From: Kribbella albertanoniae
GTDB taxonomy: Bacteria > Actinomycetota > Actinomycetes > Propionibacteriales > Kribbellaceae
Assembly (NCBI RefSeq): GCF_004348455.1
Contig: NZ_SMKA01000043.1
Location: 1-40,909, forward strand
DNA: 40,909 bases
Reading direction: 5' to 3'
Position 1 is the first letter of the stretch, and each line of letters begins with the position of its first letter. Of this stretch, positions 36,042-40,909 are shown piece by piece. The position numbers were made by a program, and so were the translations under genes. The notes beneath the pieces were generated by a model. That model worked only from the letters and a program-made list of their open reading frames with translations. It ran no database searches and was not told where the DNA came from.

Positions 36042-36934
36042 TCGGCCTTCGCCCCCTCAGCCTTGGCTCCGGGTGCACCGTGGCCCTTGGCCTTCACACC
36101 CTTGGCGCCGATCCAGACCGCCACCGCGACCAGCAGGCCGATACCGACCAGCCAGCCCCACAGACCCTCGGAGACCGGGCCGAGCCGGCCGAGGCCGAAG
36201 CCGCCCGGGTCCTTCTGCTCCTGCAGCGCGTGCAGGTAGGCGATGATGTCGCGCTTGTCCTCCGGCAGCATCACCTGGTCGGAGAAGACCGGCATCTGCT
36301 GCGGACCGGTGAGCATCGCCTCGTAGATGTGCTTGGGGTCGACGTTCATCAGCGACGGCGCGTACTTGCCGTTGGGCAGCGCGCCACCTTTGCCGGCGAA
36401 GTTGTGGCAGGCCGTGCAGTTCGTCCGGAACAGCTCGCCACCACGGGTGACCTGCTCGTCGGTGACCTTGCTGATGTCGTACGAGTCGGTCGCCGGAACC
36501 GCCGGGCCCGGGGCGAGCGAGGCGACGTACGCGGCCAGTGCCTCGATCTCCTCCGGCGTGTAGGTCGGAGTCTTGCGCGGGACCTGGGCACCCGGCTGCA
36601 TCGCGGGCATCCGGCCGGTACCGACCTGGAAGTCGACGGCGGCCGCGCCGACACCGATCAGCGACGGGCCGGCCATGTCGCCCTCGCCGTTCCCGCTGCC
36701 TTCGGCGTTCAGGCCGTGACAGCTGGAGCAGCCGACCGCGAAGAGCTTCTTGCCCTCTTCGATCTGCTGGGACTGGGCCGAGTTGTCGGCCACCGCGCTG
36801 CCAGGGGCAAACGCGGCGTACGCCGAGCCCACTGCCAGGAGGCCGAACAGGAGCACGACGAGGCCGGCGGACCGGTGCCGTCGTCGCGCGGAGAGAAAGC
36901 GCGCCGGTGACAAGGAGGTTCTCTTCTCACTCAT
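36038..36934 (-). CDS. qcrC: Diheme cytochrome c subunit of the bc1 complex
   Basis: Exported, membrane-anchored subunit (298 residues) with two CxxCH heme sites, C69-H73 (CSSCH) and C173-H177 (CTACH). The two domains pass electrons directly from the bc1 complex to CuA of the oxidase, replacing a mobile cytochrome c. There is an N-terminal anchor or signal (about 23-42) and a C-terminal helix (about 258-280), then a short Lys/Gly/Ala-rich tail ending [11 protein letters not shown] 36934 overlaps the ctaE stop by four bases. Frames extending upstream only overlap ctaE. Confidence 0.95.
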   Translation of the reverse strand: MSEKRTSLSPARFLSARRRHRSAGLVVLLFGLLAVGSAYAAFAPGSAVADNSAQSQQIEEGKKLFAVGCSSCHGLNAEGSGNGEGDMAGPSLIGVGAAAVDFQVGTGRMPAMQPGAQVPRKTPTYTPEEIEALAAYVASLAPGPAVPATDSYDISKVTDEQVTRGGELFRTNCTACHNFAGKGGALPNGKYAPSLMNVDPKHIYEAMLTGPQQMPVFSDQVMLPEDKRDIIAYLHALQEQKDPGGFGLGRLGPVSEGLWGWLVGIGLLVAVAVWIGAKGVKAKGHGAPGAKAEGAKAE

Positions 36935-37593
36935 TTGAGCAGGTAGATGGTCGCGAACAGGGCGATCCAGACCACGTCGACGAAGTGCCAGTAGTACGAC
37001 ACGACGATCGCCGAGACGGCCTGTTCGTGGGTGAACTTGCGGGCCATGTAGGTCCTGGCCAGGACGAAGACGAAGGCGATCAGGCCGCCGGTCACGTGCA
37101 GGCCGTGGAATCCGGTGGTCAGGTAGAACACCGAACCGTACGGCGAGGACGAGATCGTGATGCCCTCGTGGATCAGCGTGGCGTACTCCGTCACCTGGCC
37201 GGCGATGAAGACCGCGCCCATCAGGTACGTGAGGATGAACCACTCACGCATCCCCCACTTGAGGAAGTTCGCCGCGGAACCGACCCGGCCGACCCGGCCG
37301 TGCTCGGCCGCGAAGACGCCGAACTGGCACGTCACCGAGGAGAGCACCAGGATCAGCGTGTTGGTCAGCGCGAACGGGATGTTCAGCATCTCCGTCGACG
37401 CGTCCCAGAGCGTCTCCGTCCCGGGCGCCGCGGTCGCGGTCGTCACCGACCGGATCGTGAAGTACGCCGCGAACAGAGCGGCGAAGAACATCAGTTCGCT
37501 CGCTAGCCAGACGATCGTGCCGACACTGACCATGCTGGGACGGTCGTGGTGTCCGTGTTCACGAGACGCTGGGAGCGCAGTTGCAGTGGCCAC
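36931..37593 (-). CDS. ctaE: Cytochrome c oxidase subunit III
   Basis: Membrane subunit (220 residues from GTG 37593) of the aa3 oxidase. Five helices, with [26 protein letters not shown] and [11 protein letters not shown] as family signatures. The start is uncertain: ATG 37614 would add seven residues, but a CATAAT -10 element (minus strand 37605-37600) ends six bases before GTG 37593, pointing to a leaderless message, and the ATATA-type N-terminus that follows resembles other actinobacterial CtaE proteins. It opens the operon ctaE-qcrC-qcrA-qcrB, which is divergent from ctaG. Confidence 0.92.
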   Translation of the reverse strand: MATATALPASREHGHHDRPSMVSVGTIVWLASELMFFAALFAAYFTIRSVTTATAAPGTETLWDASTEMLNIPFALTNTLILVLSSVTCQFGVFAAEHGRVGRVGSAANFLKWGMREWFILTYLMGAVFIAGQVTEYATLIHEGITISSSPYGSVFYLTTGFHGLHVTGGLIAFVFVLARTYMARKFTHEQAVSAIVVSYYWHFVDVVWIALFATIYLLK

Positions 37594-37599
37594 GCCGTC

Positions 37600-37605
37600 A
37601 TTATG
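37600..37605 (-). promoter_or_regulatory. Candidate -10 element of the ctaE-qcrCAB operon
   Basis: Minus-strand CATAAT, five of six matches to TATAAT, ends six bases before GTG 37593. The spacing suggests a leaderless transcript. No convincing -35 is visible. Confidence 0.5.
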
Positions 37606-37662
37606 TCGGTCCATCTGCGAACTACTACGACCACCCCCATGCATGTCGCACAACGATGCTTC

Positions 37663-37668
37663 TACTGT
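37663..37668 (+). promoter_or_regulatory. Candidate -10 element of ctaG
   Basis: TACTGT (TANNNT pattern) ends six bases before GTG 37675, mirroring the arrangement at the divergent ctaE promoter 60 bases away. This supports GTG 37675 as the start of a leaderless ctaG message. Confidence 0.45.
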
Positions 37669-37674
37669 GGACAG

Positions 37675-38592
37675 GTGCTTCCCCTCCACGCCGCGCCCGG
37701 TGACCAGATCGCGCCGTTCACACCACTGCGTCTGCTGACGGCCTGGACCTTCGAGCCGGTGTTACTCGCCGTGATCATCGCGACCGGCGCGCTCTATCTG
37801 TACGGCGTCCGCCAGCTCCGCAAACGCGGTGACAAATGGCCGGTGGGGCGCACGGTCGCCTTCGTCGGACTGGGGCTGGGCAGTGCGGTGATCGCCACCC
37901 AATCGGCGCTAGGCACCTATGACACGGTCCTGTTGAGCGTGCACATGGCCCAGCACATGATCCTGTCGATGCTGACGCCGCTGATGATGGCGCTCGGCGC
38001 CCCGGTCACGCTGGCGCTCCGGACGCTGCCCCAGCGGCCCCGGAAATGGTTGCTCTCCGTATTGCATTCCCGGTTCGCGAAGGTCGCCTGCTTCCCGCTG
38101 ATCGGCTTCACGCTGTTCGTCCTGAGCCCCTGGGTGCTCTATTTCAGCGGGATCTACGACGCCACCTTGCGCTCGACCGTGCTGCACGACCTGCTGCACT
38201 TCCACTTCATCCTGGTCGGATCACTGTTCTTCTGGCCGCTGCTGGGCGTCGATCCGGTCCCCGGGCGGGTGATCTACCCGTTCCGGCTCATCATGACGTT
38301 CCTCACGTTGCCGTTCCACGCGTTCCTCGGCATCACGATCATGTCCGCGAACACGCTGATCGCCGAGGACTGGTACACGAGTTTCGAACGCTCCTGGCCG
38401 CCGTCACCACTGCACGACCAGTTCATCGCCGGCGGCCTGTTGTGGGGCTCCGGCGACATCGTCGGCCTGGTGTTCTTCGCGGTTCTGTTCGTCCAATGGG
38501 TGCGCGACTCGCAGCGTGAGGCGCGCCGTGAGGACCGCCGGCTGGACCGGTTGGAGGAGCAGGCGCGCCGGGCCGAACAGGCACCCCGGTAG
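37675..38592 (+). CDS. ctaG: Cytochrome c oxidase assembly protein, CtaG/caa3-type
   Basis: Integral membrane protein of 305 residues, family of caa3_CtaG, needed to equip the oxidase with copper or to assemble it. About seven helices are visible; conserved histidines at the membrane face include [19 protein letters not shown] and the EDWY region. GTG 37675 is chosen for its -10 spacing. ATG 37639 in the same frame would add 12 residues with a CxxC (RCFYCGQ). The last 35 residues are a charged helix ([19 protein letters not shown]). It is divergent from ctaE, and the receiver-like gene follows after 44 bases. Confidence 0.88.
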   Translation: MLPLHAAPGDQIAPFTPLRLLTAWTFEPVLLAVIIATGALYLYGVRQLRKRGDKWPVGRTVAFVGLGLGSAVIATQSALGTYDTVLLSVHMAQHMILSMLTPLMMALGAPVTLALRTLPQRPRKWLLSVLHSRFAKVACFPLIGFTLFVLSPWVLYFSGIYDATLRSTVLHDLLHFHFILVGSLFFWPLLGVDPVPGRVIYPFRLIMTFLTLPFHAFLGITIMSANTLIAEDWYTSFERSWPPSPLHDQFIAGGLLWGSGDIVGLVFFAVLFVQWVRDSQREARREDRRLDRLEEQARRAEQAPR

Positions 38593-38636
38593 CATTCAGC
38601 TGTCCAGTCGTCTTTTTCACAGCTTGGGATGAATCG

Positions 38637-39053
38637 ATGAGCTCAGAGCGTCCGCTGAAGGTTCTCGTCTACAGCGACGACCGTACGACGCGGGAGTCCG
38701 TCCGGCTGGCGCTGGGCAAGCGCCCGGCTGCCGATCTGCCCGCCCTCGAGTACGTCGAGTGCGCGACCGAGCCGGCCGTGATCAAGACCATGGACAAGGG
38801 CGGCATCGACCTGGCCATCCTGGACGGCGAAGCGGTGCCGGCCGGCGGACTGGGCATCGCCCGGCAGCTCAAGGACGAGATCTTCAACTGCCCGCCGATC
38901 CTGGTGATCACCGGCCGTCCGCAGGACGCCTGGCTGGCCACCTGGTCGCGCGCCGAGGCCGCGGTCTCGCACCCGATCGACCCGGTCCGGCTCGCCGAGG
39001 TCACCGCGGAGCTGCTCCGCGCCGTGGTCGCCAAGCTGCCCGCCACCACCTGA
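38637..39053 (+). CDS. Atypical response-regulator receiver-domain protein
   Basis: Stand-alone receiver-like protein of 138 residues with no output domain. The fold is readable: first strand KVLVYSDD with the acidic pair D14/D15, phospho-acceptor D63 in LAILDGE, and switch Thr T92 in VITGRP. The invariant lysine of the KP motif is replaced by histidine (H112 in VSHPID), so normal phosphorylation signalling may be lost or altered. No sensor kinase is nearby. It sits between ctaG and trpD on the same strand (eight bases before trpD), so it is probably co-transcribed with trpD. The function is unknown. Confidence 0.8.
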   Translation: MSSERPLKVLVYSDDRTTRESVRLALGKRPAADLPALEYVECATEPAVIKTMDKGGIDLAILDGEAVPAGGLGIARQLKDEIFNCPPILVITGRPQDAWLATWSRAEAAVSHPIDPVRLAEVTAELLRAVVAKLPATT

Positions 39054-39061
39054 TCCCGGCG

Positions 39062-40105
39062 ATGACCGCCTACACCTGGCCTGTCGTTCTCAACCCGCTG
39101 CTGCGGGGCGAGGACCTGGAGGCCACCGCCACCGCGTGGGCGATGGAGCAGATCCTGTCCGGGGCCGCGTCCCCGGCCCAGCTGGCCGGTTTCGTGATCG
39201 CGCTGCGCGCCAAGGGCGAGACGGTCAGCGAGGTCGAGGGCCTGGTCACGACCATGCGCAACTTCGCGACCAGGATCACGGTCCCCGGCCGGACCCTGGA
39301 CGTCGTCGGTACCGGCGGCGACCAGGCGCACACGGTGAACATCAGCACGATGTCCGCGATCGTTGCGGCCGGCGCCGGTGCGAAGGTCGTCAAACACGGC
39401 AACCGCGCCGCATCATCGGCGTGCGGAGCGGCCGACGTACTGGAGGAGCTCGGGATTCCCCTCGACCTCACCGCGGCGCAGGTCGCCGAAGTGGGGGAGC
39501 AGGTCGGGATCACCTTCTGCTTCGCGCCCGCGTTCCACCCCGCGCTGCGGCATGCCGCAGTACCGCGCCGGGAGCTCGGCGTACCGACCACCTTCAACTT
39601 CCTCGGCCCCCTGGCGAACCCAGGTGATCCCTCCGCCCAGGCGGTCGGCGTCGGCGACGCCCGGGTCGCCGGACTGATGGCCGGCGTACTGGCTCGGCGC
39701 GGCATCGACGCACTGGTCTTCCATGGCGACGACGGACTGGACGAGCTCACCACCCGTACGACGTCGCAGGTGTGGAACGTCGGTGGCGGAGAGGTGGAAG
39801 GGCCGTTCACGGTCGACCCGCGCGACCTCGGCATCGAGCCGGTCTCGGCGGACGCGCTGAAGGGTGCGGACGCGCCGTTCAACGCCAAGGTCGTCCGGTC
39901 CCTGCTCGACGGCGAGGCCGGCGCGGTGCGCGACGTCGTCCTGCTGAACGCCGGCGCCGCACTCGCGGCCTACACCCCGGTCGAGGGCCCGATCACCGCC
40001 CGGATCCGGGCCGGGATGGACCGCGCCGCCGAGGCGATCGACTCGGGCGCGGCCAAGGACGTCCTGGAGCGCTGGATCACGGCCTGCGCAACCGTGCGCG
40101 GCTAG
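39062..40105 (+). CDS. trpD: Anthranilate phosphoribosyltransferase
   Basis: Second step of tryptophan synthesis: transfers phosphoribosyl from PRPP to anthranilate. The 347-residue protein has the PRPP motif GTGGD (83-87), KHGNRAASS (111-119) and the metal-binding DGLDE segment, with normal length and fold. The frame extends upstream through the receiver gene, but ATG 39062, eight bases after that gene's stop, starts the family N-terminus (a helix ending in LLRGEDL). No other trp genes are in the window, so trpD stands alone here, as in many actinobacteria. A hairpin follows its stop. Confidence 0.96.
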   Translation: MTAYTWPVVLNPLLRGEDLEATATAWAMEQILSGAASPAQLAGFVIALRAKGETVSEVEGLVTTMRNFATRITVPGRTLDVVGTGGDQAHTVNISTMSAIVAAGAGAKVVKHGNRAASSACGAADVLEELGIPLDLTAAQVAEVGEQVGITFCFAPAFHPALRHAAVPRRELGVPTTFNFLGPLANPGDPSAQAVGVGDARVAGLMAGVLARRGIDALVFHGDDGLDELTTRTTSQVWNVGGGEVEGPFTVDPRDLGIEPVSADALKGADAPFNAKVVRSLLDGEAGAVRDVVLLNAGAALAAYTPVEGPITARIRAGMDRAAEAIDSGAAKDVLERWITACATVRG

Positions 40106-40120
40106 CTGTTGCTTGCTGGG

Positions 40121-40146
40121 GCCGGCGGGATGAGCATCCCGCCGGC
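40121..40146. terminator. Hairpin between convergent trpD and membrane protein gene
   Basis: GCCGGCGGGAT (40121-40131) pairs perfectly with ATCCCGCCGGC (40136-40146) around a GAGC loop. It lies 15 bases after the trpD stop and two bases before the stop of the minus-strand gene, so it can serve both directions. No T-run is present. Confidence 0.75.
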
Positions 40147-40148
40147 TC

Positions 40149-40907
40149 TCAACGACTGATCTTGATCTGGCTGACCTTCGTCCGCCACACCTGGATCCAG
40201 GTCGGCGTCGTACCGGCGATGTCACCGATCGACACCGCCGCCGTACCGTCACCGCGATCGACGACCGCGATCAGCACGGTCGAGAACGTCTCCTTCAGCT
40301 TCGGCGCACTGACCGCCACCCGCGTGGTGATCTCGTGCCCCTTGCGCCCGTCCACGGTGATCGCCTTGTGCGTCGTACCGGAGATCTTCGCGCCCTCGCC
40401 GTACAGCCCGACGATCGCGCGCGACCCCGCCTGCGTCGCAGCCGACTTCAGCCCGGCCGGCGTACTGGCGAACTTGAACGTCGGTATCAGCTGCCCGAAC
40501 GAGACGAAGTTCCCCCAGTCGGCACTGTTGTTGTAGTTGTCGTGCACAGTCAGCCAGATCGCAGCCCCGCCGTACTGGCCGGACCGCTCCCCGGTCGTCG
40601 TCCACGCCGACCCCATGATCGGCATCGTGTCTTTGTTGGCAGCAACGATCAGCGACCCGAGCACCTGCCCCTTCGGAGGCGGCGTCGCGGAAGGCTTGAT
40701 CGAAGGGTTCACCGTCCGCAGCCCCGGATTCCCGGAAGGCAGGTCGACCGGCATCACCGCATCAGCCCGCGTCCAGATCCACCCGACACTCAGAGCAGTA
40801 GCCGTCAAAGCAGCCACCACCAGCACCAGCGCCCCAACCAGCCGCGCCCGCGCAGTCGAATCGCCACTCTGCCGCAAAACAACCCCATACCCCTCAGCCT
40901 CAGGCAC
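40149..40907 (-). CDS. Membrane-anchored protein of unknown function (may continue past the edge)
   Basis: Protein of at least 252 residues. After a short cytoplasmic N-terminus, one membrane helix (about 23-45) is followed by a Pro/Ser/Thr-rich linker (about 50-80) and an exported domain of about 165 residues with TVHDNYNNSADWGNF and a C-terminal segment ending in a conserved-looking WIQVWRTKVSQIKI. I recognise no catalytic motif. The first start seen is GTG at 40905-40907, two bases from the window edge, so a longer N-terminus is possible. It converges on trpD across a shared hairpin. Confidence 0.72.
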   Translation of the reverse strand: MPEAEGYGVVLRQSGDSTARARLVGALVLVVAALTATALSVGWIWTRADAVMPVDLPSGNPGLRTVNPSIKPSATPPPKGQVLGSLIVAANKDTMPIMGSAWTTTGERSGQYGGAAIWLTVHDNYNNSADWGNFVSFGQLIPTFKFASTPAGLKSAATQAGSRAIVGLYGEGAKISGTTHKAITVDGRKGHEITTRVAVSAPKLKETFSTVLIAVVDRGDGTAAVSIGDIAGTTPTWIQVWRTKVSQIKISR

Positions 40908-40909
40908 CC

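Overview
This window is high-GC DNA with many GTG and TTG starts, short or overlapping gene junctions, and a split bcc-aa3 cytochrome supercomplex locus. It comes from the chromosome of an actinobacterium. The lipoprotein-type CtaC, the small CtaF subunit, a diheme QcrC and the large set of secreted carbohydrate-active enzymes fit a soil member of the Propionibacteriales, such as a Kribbella or Nocardioides relative. The genus is inferred from style and synteny, not proven. No tRNA, rRNA, CRISPR array, transposase, integrase or phage gene was found.

Left part (1-7335): the 3' end of a glycerate kinase gene, an A-type Fe-S carrier (ErpA/HesB) closed by a strong hairpin, then a four-gene osmoprotectant-type ABC importer (permease, ATPase, permease, lipoprotein) joined by 4-8 base overlaps. 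The 371-base stretch after it holds no convincing gene but has two tandem near-identical palindromes and a further hairpin. Next come a secreted Cu/Zn-superoxide-dismutase-like protein (minus strand) and, divergently, an ECF sigma factor overlapping a four-helix membrane protein that is probably its regulator.

Centre (7348-22858): metabolic and secreted proteins. These are a three-domain dikinase of rifampin-phosphotransferase architecture, an M20 metallopeptidase, a secreted protein of unknown function, a class-C beta-lactamase-like serine hydrolase, a diacylglycerol-kinase-family lipid kinase, a giant bifunctional amylopullulanase (1880 residues, two GH13 catalytic domains, three X25-type modules) and, divergently, a GH84 beta-N-acetylglucosaminidase with a seven-repeat propeller. 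A near-consensus DasR-type operator lies in the promoter region of the GH84 gene.

Right part (22851-40909): a four-gene minus-strand operon (cysteine desulfurase, TusA, GNAT acetyltransferase, Sir2 deacylase) is divergent from ctaC-ctaD-ctaF. An L,D-transpeptidase, an FG-GAP repeat protein and a Tat-exported six-hairpin glycosidase-like protein sit between ctaCDF and the other half of the respiratory locus, ctaE-qcrC-qcrA-qcrB (minus strand). Divergent from ctaE are ctaG, an atypical response-regulator receiver protein and trpD. A membrane-anchored protein of unknown function runs to the right edge. Together ctaC, D, E, F, qcrA, B, C and ctaG encode the menaquinol:cytochrome c:oxygen branch. 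ErpA and the desulfurase/TusA pair could supply sulfur or Fe-S chemistry nearby.

The points most worth a second look are the DasR-like site, the acetyltransferase/deacylase plus sulfur-transfer operon, the FG-GAP protein that looks split from its secreted neighbour, the tandem palindromes, the orphan dikinase, the SOD-like protein lacking a recognisable zinc site, and the receiver domain lacking its switch lysine.
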